Notes: generated from the letters alone by a model not told the origin. DNA of 38,384 bases from Candidatus Obscuribacterales bacterium (GCA_019747875.1 JAIEQI010000088.1:1-38384), one strand, 5' to 3'. Shown: positions 20,946 to 30,856, numbered from the stretch's first letter. A program made the numbers and translations.

Positions 20946-23900
20946 ATGGATGACGATGAACTCCTTGCCGCAGCTCAATACTATGGCATCAAAGTAACGC
21001 CGCCCGCACCCGCACAACCAGACTATAGTGATGATGAACTTCTGGGCATGGCTCAGCAGTACGGAGTCAAGGCGACACCACCAAAAACACCGAAACAAAC
21101 AACAACTACAACAACATTTTCTCCTCCTGTGTATTCACCGCCCCCAGTGCGCGAGTTTGGCAATTCCTCAATTGGTGATTGGGTTAAGGGCGCGACAGGA
21201 TTTGACTTGGACGCATCACTTGCTCCGGCCAGAAAGGCAAGACGTGAACAGCAGGCATTAGGACCGGTTGATGAGCTGGGGATGAAATGGGCAGCTGGAG
21301 CTAATGCGGCCCTCGACATCGCAGAGATCACGCCAAATATTCTGTTGGGAACTAAGCCAGAAAGGTTCATTCAGGACAGCACAGTCTTAACGGATCCACG
21401 CTTGTTTGCGCTCAAACAACTAATCCCCTACGCTGCGCAGACAAGTCGCAATATCACGCAAGCAGGCAAACAAGGACTCGCTAATACTCACGTGGCCAAA
21501 AAAGCTCCAGAGGCATACAAACAGTACTCTGATTTGGCTGCCAACCTTGCACCCTTTCCAAATATCTCAGTTGCGGAAACTATGGCGAGGGCGGGCTTAC
21601 CTGCTATACAGAACGCAATTAAGGCAGGACGCATACTCCCATCGATTGCAGACAATGCGATGGTCGGCGCAGGAGTTAGCAGCGCGGTCGGAGCGTCACA
21701 ACAATACAACGAAAACAAGAAGATTGATCCGTTAACCTCATTACTGACAGGCATGATTGGTGGCGGTGTTGGTGGTGCCTTCGGTACGGCACTCCAAACA
21801 CCAAAGTTGGTTAAGCAAGTTCTTTCTAAGCTTAAGGGTGTGCCGCCGGAGAAGCAGCAACAAATCGCTGTGAAACTCATGTCGAATCAGGCGACACGTC
21901 CACTGGATATGTCGAAAATTCGCTCACAAATCGACACAACAGCATCGACCGCTCCAGACAATATGGACTGGCTTGTGAAGCAAGGACTGATTGACCCAGC
22001 GGATCCAGAGCAGGCTGCAATCCTAAATATGCAAGTCCAGGCACCGGAATTTGTAGAGCCGCTGCCTATACCAGAGCCTGCACCAACAGTAGCGGAGGAA
22101 CCATTTACACCTCCGCCTCCTCCCGATTTAACACCACCTCCACTTGGTTCGGAAGTAACAGGTAGAGTTTTGTCACAAGACGAAGCTGCTCAATTTAGGT
22201 ACAACGCACCAGAAAAACTTGGATACGAAAGACATGGATACTTTGACGATATCGATAGCCTGCCGGCGGAGCGAATCGACCGCGTGAAGTTTAGACGCAT
22301 GGCTGAGGCGGGAGCGAATCAGAAGTATCTTGAGCAATTATTCGAAGCGAAGTTGGCCGCATACGCGCGAAAACACGGTGACGGAAATTGGATGTTTGAC
22401 AATGAAGGCTTACAGGGTGGTATCGACCTTGAGCCTAACTTGAGTCGTGAAGCAATCAACGAGCTCGACAAACTTCGCTTCGACCTTGCAGATGATACCT
22501 ATGACAAGTATCCACAAGGAATACGCGGACTGTCAGAAGCGGGGTATGGACAGGGCAAGAACTGGTTACCAGCGGAACTGCCTGCGGTGTCAGACGACCC
22601 TGTCGAAGCGGCTGCCGATTTGATAGCGAGCAGGCGTCAGTATCTCGACGCGCAGAAGTCTTTCAAAGCAATCAAGGACGAACACAAGGATATGGTGTTC
22701 GATATCCAAGATCGTTTGCGACAAGAGAACCCGGTGCCTGAGGGTCAAGCTCCGATGCAGTTGCAAGTTATTGCAGACCTCCCGCACCCTGCCGGCTCCG
22801 AATACGGCCGCGTCAAGTATGGAATCGAAACCTACCACAACACAATGGGATTCAAGCTCTCAGCAGAAGCACAAGCAATTGTGAAGGCACGGCGCACCGA
22901 GCTCGAGAACGAACTCACGCAAGGGCTGTCGAAAGGTGACTGGAGGATAGTCATGCAGGCTGCAGACAATGAGATATCTTCCAACGGTGGAATCTCGCCG
23001 ATAGATGCGGTGCAGAAGAAAGCAATGGAGATAGCACAAAGGATGGGCGCGGAATATGAACGCCTCCCTTATAAGGTGAATCTCAAAATGTCCGATTGGC
23101 GTCGAGCAAGTGGTGCGGTCAAAGAGCAAGCTCAACAGATGCTTGAAAGCAAAGCCGCTAGAGGTTCTTTGCTGGCAGCATCGCTCGGTATTTTGTCACA
23201 GCTACAGCCAGCAGAGGCGGCTGATGGCAAAGAGAAGAAAACGAATTCGTCAGGCTCGACACCTCTTGTAGCTGCTTTGATGGCACTCGGACTGTATATC
23301 GGTGGAATCAAATCGGCACAAAAACTTGGCGGCAAAGTAAAGGCTCTGGCAGCGGTCGGAAATCTGTGGCGTGACACCATGGATATGGTTCAGCTTCTCG
23401 ACAAGGAGGCTGGTACTGATTTCTACAAGACGACCTGGAAGCACTTAGCGGGCACAGTGCGTGCCACCTGGGGTGTACACTTCGATAATCCTGAACAACT
23501 ACTGCAAGCAGTTCAAGAATTTAAATCAGGTAAGCCAGGCGCAGCCTTTAATTCGCTCAACCCTTCTCAACAAAATGCGATTCGCCAGCAAACTGTAATT
23601 AGGCGCAATTTGCTCAAGTTACTGAATGCGCATATTCAAGACATAGAGGAGAGGTTTGACCCGAATCATGCGAACCCTTTGCAAGATAACAAGCTAACTC
23701 GGTCCGCTGTCAAAACCCTGCGCCAAATGAGTGAGGCCTTGACTCCTTCGCAACACACCCCTGGATTTTTCGACAATCTGTATTCAGGTGCGCTGGGCAA
23801 TATTATGGATTACTTCTTTTTTTGGAATCCAGAGCACCATCTTACGAACCTGACTGACCAATGGATCGCAGGTGGCTCCCGTGTAGGAGTGCACAATATC

Positions 23901-25136
23901 GCACACGCGAACGCTCTGCTCAATGGCGTAGATGTTCCGGTGCTTGGTAGTGTCGGCGGTGATGGAGAACTTCGCATCCTGTTCAATAACTCAAATCTGC
24001 TTGGAGGTTTGCGAGTTGAGAGGGCTGAGCAGAAAGCCATTGCAGCCGGCAAACCGCAGAATAGTTTCCAGAAGTTCATGAATGCTGACATCCCATCGGA
24101 CCAAATCAACGCTGACAGGGTAGCGCTTGCTGCCATCCTGGAATACGCTCAACTCAACCGAGGGCTTCTTAAATCGCTAGGTATTAAGTCAGACAAAGAG
24201 TTCGCGAAGGAATTATTAAAAGACAGTGTTGACCCAAGCGTGGCGATGGATGCCTGGGTGCACATGACTGAACGCATGTCGCGTACGCTTGGCGTAGATC
24301 CGATGCGAATAAACAAAGACTTTCTGTCGCGACATAAGGTTGGATCCTTGTTTGTCTTCTTCAAGCAACCGGCCAGAATGGCAAGGCTGATGACTCGCTA
24401 TGTGGCGGATGGAAACTATGCAGCGCTCGCCACCGTATTTGGTATGGCTGCGATGTTTGGCGGTCGGGCAGCAATTCCTGCAGACATGGCTTCGGTATGG
24501 TCACAAGTAGATCCTGACAGCTACTTCAAATCGGCAAAGACACTCGACAACCTGAGCGCTTACTCAGCGATTACCGGAGAGAACAATGCCAGCAAACTTT
24601 CGTATGGTAGCAATTATCTTGGCACCGGTAGCGGCAACATCGTATTAGAGATGAGCGGCCAGGCTGGCGAGGCAGGAGAGAAGTTCTTAGAAGCACTCTC
24701 GGAACTCAAAAAACATGGCGGCGACTACGAAAAGATGTCGAAGAAAGAAAAACAGCAAGTACTAAAAACACTTGACCGAGTTATCCGAACAGGGGCACCG
24801 CTGGTACTACCAAGGGCGGCGGGCATACCAATGCGTGGAGCGTTTAAGGCTTATGACAACACCACGGCTGCAATGAATGATTCAAAGAAAATGAGTTTCT
24901 ACGAAGGTGGCAAGCGTATTGCAAAGTCAGAGAACGTCAAGCTGAGTGATGTCGGAGTGGATGCATTCGACATGGCACAAGATTTGTTTGTCCCTGGCAC
25001 ACCGAACGAGTTAGATAGGATTAAGCAATCGAAGGTAGAAGAATACGCACGCAAGAAAGCATTGATACCGCGCGTGGTACCGAAGAACAAACAGGCTTAT
25101 ACTTATCCTGGTGGCAAGACAAGGAAGACGAAATGA
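20946..25136 (+). CDS. Large ejection-type (gp16-like) internal virion protein
   Basis: With 1396 residues this is the largest gene, with TAGGAGG before the ATG. The N-terminus has a tandem motif DDELLAAAQYYGIKVTPP / DDELLGMAQQYGVKATPP. Next come helical and Gly/Ala-rich membrane-prone regions (about 210-285), a Pro-rich linker (375-400), a helical body, hydrophobic stretches near 740-795 (GSLLAASLGILSQL, LVAALMALGLYIGG), and FFFWNPEHHLTNLTDQW near 955-970, followed by VFGMAAMFGGRAAIPADMAS near 1155-1180. Giant helical proteins with membrane-active segments form the DNA-ejection conduit of podoviruses. No lysozyme or transglycosylase motif is seen. The specific function is inferred from size, composition and context. 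Confidence 0.72.
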   Translation: MDDDELLAAAQYYGIKVTPPAPAQPDYSDDELLGMAQQYGVKATPPKTPKQTTTTTTFSPPVYSPPPVREFGNSSIGDWVKGATGFDLDASLAPARKARREQQALGPVDELGMKWAAGANAALDIAEITPNILLGTKPERFIQDSTVLTDPRLFALKQLIPYAAQTSRNITQAGKQGLANTHVAKKAPEAYKQYSDLAANLAPFPNISVAETMARAGLPAIQNAIKAGRILPSIADNAMVGAGVSSAVGASQQYNENKKIDPLTSLLTGMIGGGVGGAFGTALQTPKLVKQVLSKLKGVPPEKQQQIAVKLMSNQATRPLDMSKIRSQIDTTASTAPDNMDWLVKQGLIDPADPEQAAILNMQVQAPEFVEPLPIPEPAPTVAEEPFTPPPPPDLTPPPLGSEVTGRVLSQDEAAQFRYNAPEKLGYERHGYFDDIDSLPAERIDRVKFRRMAEAGANQKYLEQLFEAKLAAYARKHGDGNWMFDNEGLQGGIDLEPNLSREAINELDKLRFDLADDTYDKYPQGIRGLSEAGYGQGKNWLPAELPAVSDDPVEAAADLIASRRQYLDAQKSFKAIKDEHKDMVFDIQDRLRQENPVPEGQAPMQLQVIADLPHPAGSEYGRVKYGIETYHNTMGFKLSAEAQAIVKARRTELENELTQGLSKGDWRIVMQAADNEISSNGGISPIDAVQKKAMEIAQRMGAEYERLPYKVNLKMSDWRRASGAVKEQAQQMLESKAARGSLLAASLGILSQLQPAEAADGKEKKTNSSGSTPLVAALMALGLYIGGIKSAQKLGGKVKALAAVGNLWRDTMDMVQLLDKEAGTDFYKTTWKHLAGTVRATWGVHFDNPEQLLQAVQEFKSGKPGAAFNSLNPSQQNAIRQQTVIRRNLLKLLNAHIQDIEERFDPNHANPLQDNKLTRSAVKTLRQMSEALTPSQHTPGFFDNLYSGALGNIMDYFFFWNPEHHLTNLTDQWIAGGSRVGVHNIAHANALLNGVDVPVLGSVGGDGELRILFNNSNLLGGLRVERAEQKAIAAGKPQNSFQKFMNADIPSDQINADRVALAAILEYAQLNRGLLKSLGIKSDKEFAKELLKDSVDPSVAMDAWVHMTERMSRTLGVDPMRINKDFLSRHKVGSLFVFFKQPARMARLMTRYVADGNYAALATVFGMAAMFGGRAAIPADMASVWSQVDPDSYFKSAKTLDNLSAYSAITGENNASKLSYGSNYLGTGSGNIVLEMSGQAGEAGEKFLEALSELKKHGGDYEKMSKKEKQQVLKTLDRVIRTGAPLVLPRAAGIPMRGAFKAYDNTTAAMNDSKKMSFYEGGKRIAKSENVKLSDVGVDAFDMAQDLFVPGTPNELDRIKQSKVEEYARKKALIPRVVPKNKQAYTYPGGKTRKTK

Positions 25137-25513
25137 GCAAAGGTGCAACAAATGGCAAAGTCACAGAGCAAAAAGAAGTCCGAGAAGAAGATGCCCAAGA
25201 GCGAGAAAGTGATGGCGCAGCCGTTCGGAGCGATGCCGATGAACAAAAGACGTTCGAAGTCGAAAAGCTGTTAATGGGTGACCGGATATTCATCCGGATA
25301 CAAGACAGAGTCTACCCTGCTACGGTCACCAGCGATGGTGCTAAAGACAAGCAGATCGAATTAGTGTATTTTGATGGTAGCAGTGGTCGCACCGCAGCGG
25401 TAAAAAAGTGCGAGTACGGCAGGAAAAACTCGAACTGGTGGCACGACTCTAAGGAGTTGTTAGCCGCAATTGAGTTCGAAAGACAGTGTTACAAAGCAGG
25501 ACTCCCAGTCTAA
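25133..25513 (+). CDS. Small protein with Tudor/SH3-like beta core
   Basis: This product has 126 residues. The ATG overlaps the previous stop (ATGA). A charged, disordered N-terminus (1-40) is followed by MGDRIFIRIQDRVYPATVTS and IELVYFDGSSGRTAAVKKCE, five short strands that resemble a Tudor/SH3-like barrel, then a helix (DSKELLAAIEFERQCYKAG). Position just before TerL would suit a terminase partner, but the fold differs from known small terminases. Its end overlaps TerL by 44 bases. Confidence 0.65.
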   Translation: MSKGATNGKVTEQKEVREEDAQERESDGAAVRSDADEQKTFEVEKLLMGDRIFIRIQDRVYPATVTSDGAKDKQIELVYFDGSSGRTAAVKKCEYGRKNSNWWHDSKELLAAIEFERQCYKAGLPV

Positions 25514-27230
25514 GCGTGAGCCTAAAGAGGTCACGCTCGCTAAGCGTGAGCAGCGCAAGCTAAGAGACGAGTGCGCCAAGAAGCGATTCGAGCTGTATAC
25601 CCGATGTGAGAGTGAGCCTGAGTTCCGGGCCGCTGTCATAAATATGTGCTCGGGCAAACCATTCGAAGGTGAATCGGAAGTAGAAGCAGCCATCCGAGGG
25701 TGTCTCTTCTACTTCTATTATTTTGCGTGGACATACGATCCGCGCCTCAAACCGGAAGACCAGTATCAGGTCATGGTGCTCTATGAGTACCAGGTCAAGA
25801 TCGTCCGCCATGTCATAACCCAAACAGAAGGCACCATTGATGGTGTGGACCGGTATGACGGACTTTTTGAGAAGTCGCGGGATATGGGACTGTCATGGCT
25901 CATCTATCACATAGCTATATGGTACATGCTGTTTCGGAATGGCAATATCCTGGTCGGCTGCAACACGGTTGGCGACTTAGAAAAGATCGGTGACCTTTCC
26001 ACGCCGTTTGAAAAAATGCGCTCTCAGATGCGCCAGCTCCACAAGCTGACACCTTGGATGTTACCACTCGGCTTCAACATCGAGAAAGACATGCCAGAGC
26101 TCCTTATCCGGTGCGGTGAAGGTAAGCAGATCGTAGGCAAGCCATCTACCCCGAACTTCGGACGAGGTCCTCGTGTGACCTTCGCGATCCTCGACGAGTA
26201 CCAGTCTTGGGAGAACGCGTATCCCGCATTTACCTCGTCAACGGAAACGACGAATTGTCGCTGGATTATTGGTACGCCTTTGGGTCCACACAATCACTAT
26301 GCGCGACTTGCTCGCAAAGAAGCGGATGAGGTAGTCGACGTGTATCGCGTCCACTGGTCAGACCATCCAATTAAAGGAGCCGGAGCCGTCCGAGACGAGA
26401 AAGGTGGTTACTGGAGTCCTTGGTATCAGATGAAGATAGCAAAGATGTCCCCCGAGCAGGTCGCATCCGAACTTGACATCAAATACGATACCAGCACAAG
26501 AGCACGTGTATTTACTGAGTTTACAGACTTGCACAAGGCTAAGAATCTCAGACCGTTCGAAGGAACTCGTATCCTTCGTATCTGGGACCCTGGTAAAACC
26601 TTTTGCGTGTTGTTCCTGCAGATTGACCGCTGGCACAGGTGCCTAGTTCTGCGTGAAGAGATATTCGAAGATGCAGAAATCCACAACGTGGCGGAGGAAA
26701 TTCAGCAAATTTCCGCAGAGTGCTATCCGGACTTTCAGTTCGATGATTGTGGTGACCCTGCCGGCGCATCCCGTGTATCGTCAGCACAGGAAGCACCAGA
26801 ATACACAATCCTCAACGAGTACGACATTTTTGTGGATTACTTCTACATCCAGGAGATGCAACCGCGATTAAGAGTCAAAGCACGGCTCCAAGCCATTCAC
26901 AACAAGCTTAGAGAGCTAAGCACGTTTCAAGATCGAAAAGATGGAACTATTCAGCCTGGCGCAGCTTTCCTTGTTGATGAAGACAGGTGCCCAAAGTTGG
27001 TGGAAGCGTTATCGGAGAAGTATCGCTGGAAGATTGATAAGGCAACGAAGAAGCCGTTGGACATAATAGACGAAGTCCACCCTTACGAAGACGTAGTGGA
27101 TTGCCTGGGCTATGGACTTTTGTATAAATTTGGAGTTAGTGGCACGGGTGGTACTACCCAGAATAAAGTAACTGTCGAAAAAGGTTCTGTCTCCTGGAAG
27201 CGCAGCGGTGTAATGCGGAGGAGTTCATAA
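25470..27230 (+). CDS. terL: Terminase large subunit
   Basis: TerL pumps DNA into the procapsid and cuts concatemers. The product has 586 residues. ATPase: Walker A-type EKSRDMGLSW (134-143), Walker B VTFAILDEY (about 236-244) and the coupling region STETTNCRWIIGTPLG. Nuclease: ILRIWDPGKTFCVLF (Asp373), FDDCGDPAG (425-431) and HPYEDVVDCLGYGLLY near the C-terminus as acidic sites. The start is TTG at 25470, with AAGGAG 13 bases away; no nearer alternative exists before the first ATG at 25642, which would remove conserved sequence. A hairpin-forming repeat lies in its first codons. The portal start overlaps its stop. Confidence 0.93.
   Translation: MSSKDSVTKQDSQSKREPKEVTLAKREQRKLRDECAKKRFELYTRCESEPEFRAAVINMCSGKPFEGESEVEAAIRGCLFYFYYFAWTYDPRLKPEDQYQVMVLYEYQVKIVRHVITQTEGTIDGVDRYDGLFEKSRDMGLSWLIYHIAIWYMLFRNGNILVGCNTVGDLEKIGDLSTPFEKMRSQMRQLHKLTPWMLPLGFNIEKDMPELLIRCGEGKQIVGKPSTPNFGRGPRVTFAILDEYQSWENAYPAFTSSTETTNCRWIIGTPLGPHNHYARLARKEADEVVDVYRVHWSDHPIKGAGAVRDEKGGYWSPWYQMKIAKMSPEQVASELDIKYDTSTRARVFTEFTDLHKAKNLRPFEGTRILRIWDPGKTFCVLFLQIDRWHRCLVLREEIFEDAEIHNVAEEIQQISAECYPDFQFDDCGDPAGASRVSSAQEAPEYTILNEYDIFVDYFYIQEMQPRLRVKARLQAIHNKLRELSTFQDRKDGTIQPGAAFLVDEDRCPKLVEALSEKYRWKIDKATKKPLDIIDEVHPYEDVVDCLGYGLLYKFGVSGTGGTTQNKVTVEKGSVSWKRSGVMRRSS
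25511..25549. repeat. Repeated AGCGTGAG with competing hairpins
   Basis: TAAGCGTGAGC occurs at 25511 and 25541, with TCACGCT at 25531-25537 between. TCACGCT-CGCTA-AGCGTGA is a perfect 7-bp hairpin (25531-25549), and the upstream AGCGTG can pair with the same CACGCT. It lies over the stop of the upstream gene and in the early codons of terL. Confidence 0.6.
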
Positions 27231-29275
27231 TGTATTACACCGAAATCGAGTATGTGCAGACCCCAACGCCATCGCTTTCATCTGAGCCGATGCACAAGAT
27301 GGCGGAGGATCTCAGAGAAGAGTTTGATTACTGGAAGGAAGCCCGCCAGGATTTAGAGTCTCAGGTCTGGCCAGCGTGTGATGATGCGTTTCACTGCGTC
27401 AAGGAATTGCCTGAAGCGGAGGGAATGGACTGGGCAGACAACTCCGACCGGGGTGAGACTGATGTCAGGGATGGTGTCATTAGTTTGGCAGAGTCCATAA
27501 CATTGGCTCTGATTCCTCGGGATGAAACGGCGTTTCAAGTCGTCTCGACGAAAGCCTTGGACCAAGGCAGGATGAATGATGGGCGTGACCTATTAGCTGC
27601 GGCCGCCAGACGAATAGACTTTCGCGGAACGTACGAGAAGCACGTTCAGCAGACGTTGGTGAGGGGCACCTCTGCGCTTTGGTTCACATGGGAAAAAACT
27701 AAAGTTCTTCGGACCTACTCCGAGTCTGAGACGTTGGCGAAGCTTCTTGAACTGGATCCCGAGATGCCAATTCCGGATTCAAAGACATTGCGTTCAATCA
27801 GGTTCAAAGAGCCAGGGCTTAACCGTCCGAACATCAAAGTCATCGATATGACAAATCTTGTTCTGGATCCTAACTCTGATTTGACGGACGACTCAGATCT
27901 GCCGATGGCGATAGTTACCTTCAAAACCGTCGAGGAATTGAAGAACGCTAAGGATCCATACGGCGAACCTCTCTATGACCAAGAAGTACTTAAAGACATT
28001 GAGCCGATGAATCTCGGTGAGATTAGAGACTTGGCCAGTTTGCGTTTTTCTGCGTTAGAACTAACAGGTCTCAACCCAGAGGCAGGTAAGGCAAATCACA
28101 GAGTAAAGCTAGTTCCAGTCATAGTCTTCCATCGGCAGGTGCGAAGCTTTGAGGATATGTGCTGGGTGGATTGCTATTTCTACCTCGCATTGTCTCGCAC
28201 GGACGCAAAACAAAGGATCATTCGCATTCAACAAAACCCGAACCCCAACGGGGGAAGATGCATTTTCATCGATACATATAAGGATTGGATTGCAGGTACC
28301 CCGTACGGTACAGGCATAGTTGAGCACAGCCTACAAGCCTACATGCAGAAAAACGTGATGTCGGCTCTAACACTCAACGCAAAACTAGCGACAGTCTTTC
28401 CCGCAGTTAACGTAATTGGTGGTCTACTGCAAGAAGATCGGCGAATCAAACTGGGTCCGGGTTCAGTGAACATAGTCGCGCGGTCCCAGTTTGGAACAAA
28501 TATCATTGCACCAATTCCGACACCACAGGGTGGCGTGCAAATAGGTATGCAAGACCAGCAGTGGCAGGGGCAGAAAATCCTGGCACAGATGGGGGCTTAC
28601 GGATCCATTCTTCAAGATCCCACAAAGTCAGTAACGCAAGCCAAGACCGCTACACAAATCAATACCGAAACCACCAGCGGTAGTGTCACTCGAGATAACT
28701 TACTTGAGCGAATGACTATCCGCACGCTGGAACCATTGCTCAATACGATGTTCCAGGCTATGCAAGAAAACTTCAGAGCCGAAGACATGGTTTTCGAGAA
28801 GATGGAGTCAGCTGGACCGGGACTAGGGCAAGCTGACGCAGAGGCTTTTAAGGATCCGAGCCAGCGCATTATAGTGACTGGCTTCCACGGCATGATGAAC
28901 AAGAGCCGCGAAATCGAAGAGCTCCGCGAAGCTCTAACGACTATGACTCAAGGCACACTGTTAGAGCAAATGCCGCAACTAATGCCCGTTGTTATCGATA
29001 CAACACTGAAACTGCTCGGCAGATTAGGTATCAAGAATTTGGAGAAGTACAAGCAAGACCCCGCCGAAATTCTTCTCAGTACTCCAGTTGGACAGAAGGC
29101 TCTACAGGACGCTTTTCAAGCAGGAGTAAATCAAGTGTTGGCACAAATGCAAGGAGATCCGAATGCGCAACCTTCGCTCGTTCCGCAAGACGAACAAGGA
29201 CCAGGAGCCCCGCCCGCTTACGTCGGCGGAGCGACAGGACAGGAAGCTCCAGCGGGCATGCTACCGGCTGGTTAA
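27230..29275 (+). CDS. Portal (head-tail connector) protein
   Basis: This product has 681 residues and forms the ring through which DNA enters and leaves. It follows TerL with a TAATG overlap. T7-type portal features are the N-terminal helical region (LREEFDYWKEARQDLESQVW), ADNSDRGETDVRDGVISLAESI, the mixed domain with PYGTGIVEHSLQAYMQKNVM, and a long Gln/Ala helix (TQAKTATQINTETTSGSVTR, LEPLLNTMFQAMQENF). The C-terminus is Gln/Pro/Gly-rich. Size and position between TerL and scaffold agree. Confidence 0.88.
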   Translation: MYYTEIEYVQTPTPSLSSEPMHKMAEDLREEFDYWKEARQDLESQVWPACDDAFHCVKELPEAEGMDWADNSDRGETDVRDGVISLAESITLALIPRDETAFQVVSTKALDQGRMNDGRDLLAAAARRIDFRGTYEKHVQQTLVRGTSALWFTWEKTKVLRTYSESETLAKLLELDPEMPIPDSKTLRSIRFKEPGLNRPNIKVIDMTNLVLDPNSDLTDDSDLPMAIVTFKTVEELKNAKDPYGEPLYDQEVLKDIEPMNLGEIRDLASLRFSALELTGLNPEAGKANHRVKLVPVIVFHRQVRSFEDMCWVDCYFYLALSRTDAKQRIIRIQQNPNPNGGRCIFIDTYKDWIAGTPYGTGIVEHSLQAYMQKNVMSALTLNAKLATVFPAVNVIGGLLQEDRRIKLGPGSVNIVARSQFGTNIIAPIPTPQGGVQIGMQDQQWQGQKILAQMGAYGSILQDPTKSVTQAKTATQINTETTSGSVTRDNLLERMTIRTLEPLLNTMFQAMQENFRAEDMVFEKMESAGPGLGQADAEAFKDPSQRIIVTGFHGMMNKSREIEELREALTTMTQGTLLEQMPQLMPVVIDTTLKLLGRLGIKNLEKYKQDPAEILLSTPVGQKALQDAFQAGVNQVLAQMQGDPNAQPSLVPQDEQGPGAPPAYVGGATGQEAPAGMLPAG

Positions 29276-29471
29276 GTCTCCACACTGGGAAGACCTCAGA
29301 GAGTTGGCTGAAGAGTTTGCCACCGCAAATAGTGCTCCACCGCCTATGGTGGCAGGGCTATTGTGTGGCTATTTTGTCGGCTGCATAATCAAAGACGGAC
29401 TTGGGCAGTTTCTTGCATGGATTGAAAGAACTGCGTTGGCACCCGAATCAGAAGAGGAAGAGAATCAATGA
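29163..29471 (+). CDS. Small protein overlapping portal
   Basis: This product has 102 residues. AAGGAGATCCGA precedes the ATG, a strong site inside the portal gene, giving a 113-base overlap. The basic N-terminus lies in the overlap (RNLRSFRKTNKDQEPR). The unique part holds HWEDLRELAEEFATANSAPP and VAGLLCGYFVGCIIKDGLGQ, a mildly hydrophobic helix. The acidic tail ends just over the next start. It is not recognised; the strong SD and coupled ends argue it is real. Confidence 0.65.
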   Translation: MRNLRSFRKTNKDQEPRPLTSAERQDRKLQRACYRLVKSPHWEDLRELAEEFATANSAPPPMVAGLLCGYFVGCIIKDGLGQFLAWIERTALAPESEEEENQ

Positions 29472-30220
29472 CATTACAGGCCGAAGACTTAATCGATGAA
29501 CAAGCTACTGCCTCTGATGGTGCCACCGAGACTGGCGCGCAGGTGGCTCCGTTCGATCCTCAAGAGTTTTCGAGACAGATTCTTTCCCAAGTGCAGAGCA
29601 CCGTACGTAATGCATTGCCACGGCAAGAACAGTCCCAACAAAGAAGTGCAATGGAGTCAGTCATTGCAGGGATGCTTGCTAAGGGATATGAACCACAGGC
29701 AGTGCAGCAACTAGTGCAACTGCACGCTGCAAGCGAGCAAGATAAAGCAGCAAAAAAACAAGCGGAGGACCTGAATAGGTTTGTCGCAGAATACGAAGGC
29801 AAATGCTGGGAAATGGCTGATGATGCTTTGTCAGCATATGAAGGAGTTTTGCCTGCCTTGAAGGATGATGACATTCGGGCAGCGATCCTTAATAAGACTT
29901 CCAAGATTTTCACCGAAGACAAAGAATTTGCCCCTCAGCGCGAGCGAGGCGGTCAAGGGCTACTCCCGACAAAGGATAGCATCAAGAGAGCAGTGGCAAA
30001 AGCAGTAAAGGATTACAGCGAGAAGAACGGTATTGCACATAAACCAATGCCATCGCTGGATCTAAGAAGTTCTAAACCGGACCCGGTAAGCACCAAATCT
30101 GATGACCCGTTCGAGGGCTTGTCGGAGGCGGAACGCAAGTATGCGTTATCGATCCGTTCACACCTGAAGTTAAGCAACTCCGAGGCAGCGAAACGCGCTC
30201 GGGGTTTCAACAAGTCATAA
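29468..30220 (+). CDS. Scaffold-like protein
   Basis: This product has 250 residues, lying between portal and capsid, where podoviruses encode the scaffold that shapes the procapsid. It is highly helical and charged, with an acidic N-terminus (AEDLIDEQATASDGATE), Gln/Ala helices (MESVIAGMLAKGYEPQAVQQ, ASEQDKAAKKQAEDLNRF) and a basic C-terminal helix (LSNSEAAKRARGFNKS) like the capsid-binding end of scaffolds. The assignment is by position and composition. Confidence 0.72.
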   Translation: MTLQAEDLIDEQATASDGATETGAQVAPFDPQEFSRQILSQVQSTVRNALPRQEQSQQRSAMESVIAGMLAKGYEPQAVQQLVQLHAASEQDKAAKKQAEDLNRFVAEYEGKCWEMADDALSAYEGVLPALKDDDIRAAILNKTSKIFTEDKEFAPQRERGGQGLLPTKDSIKRAVAKAVKDYSEKNGIAHKPMPSLDLRSSKPDPVSTKSDDPFEGLSEAERKYALSIRSHLKLSNSEAAKRARGFNKS

Positions 30221-30232
30221 AGGAGATGCACG

Positions 30233-30856
30233 ATGGCAGGTTTTTCATGGGTTAGAAGCTTAAATGGAACCAGAGACGTTCGTCGGACTGACGAGCTTAT
30301 CGCAGCTGCCTCTACGACTTTTGTCAAAGGCGACGCGCTAAAGTTTACCAACGGCAAGCTTGCGTTGGCAGGAACAACTGATACTGTCGAGTACATCGCG
30401 GATCAGACACTAACAACTTCTTCGGCGACCGAAGACTATCTTGATGTCATCAAGGTTGACGGCGGACTCTTCGAAGTAGCCTTCACTCCATTGATTAGCG
30501 ACGGAGCTTGCAGCAGTGGTTCAACTACAACCGCGCTGACAGCTCTAACTGATGGCACTACCTCTGACCTTGTCGGCGGTTTAGTGTACTGCAAAGAACT
30601 TGATGAGACCAGGATCATCACAGCAAACACTTACAGCTCGAACGTAGTAACGATCACTGTTGGAAAGGCTTTCTCAAGAGCAATCACTTCCAGCGATACC
30701 GTCCGAGTTGTTCCTTTCGGTTACGGAAACAAAGCCGTCAGATTGTCTGGAGAGGACGGCATCTCTACCACTATTGCTGGTGCAACTGGTGGAAAACTCG
30801 CAATCTACAAGGTCGACATGAAGAAGAAGACTGCGCAAGTTTTCTTCGTATCGTAA
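30233..30856 (+). CDS. Beta-rich putative capsid decoration protein
   Basis: This product has 207 residues with AAAGGAG before the ATG. It is beta-rich with Thr/Ser/Val alternation: FVKGDALKFTNGKLALAG and VEYIADQTLTTSS resemble small capsid cement proteins of the DUF2190 kind, and the C-terminus (AIYKVDMKKKTAQVFFVS) is another beta unit. It sits directly before the major capsid gene. Decoration or head stabilisation is the likely role. Confidence 0.6.
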   Translation: MAGFSWVRSLNGTRDVRRTDELIAAASTTFVKGDALKFTNGKLALAGTTDTVEYIADQTLTTSSATEDYLDVIKVDGGLFEVAFTPLISDGACSSGSTTTALTALTDGTTSDLVGGLVYCKELDETRIITANTYSSNVVTITVGKAFSRAITSSDTVRVVPFGYGNKAVRLSGEDGISTTIAGATGGKLAIYKVDMKKKTAQVFFVS

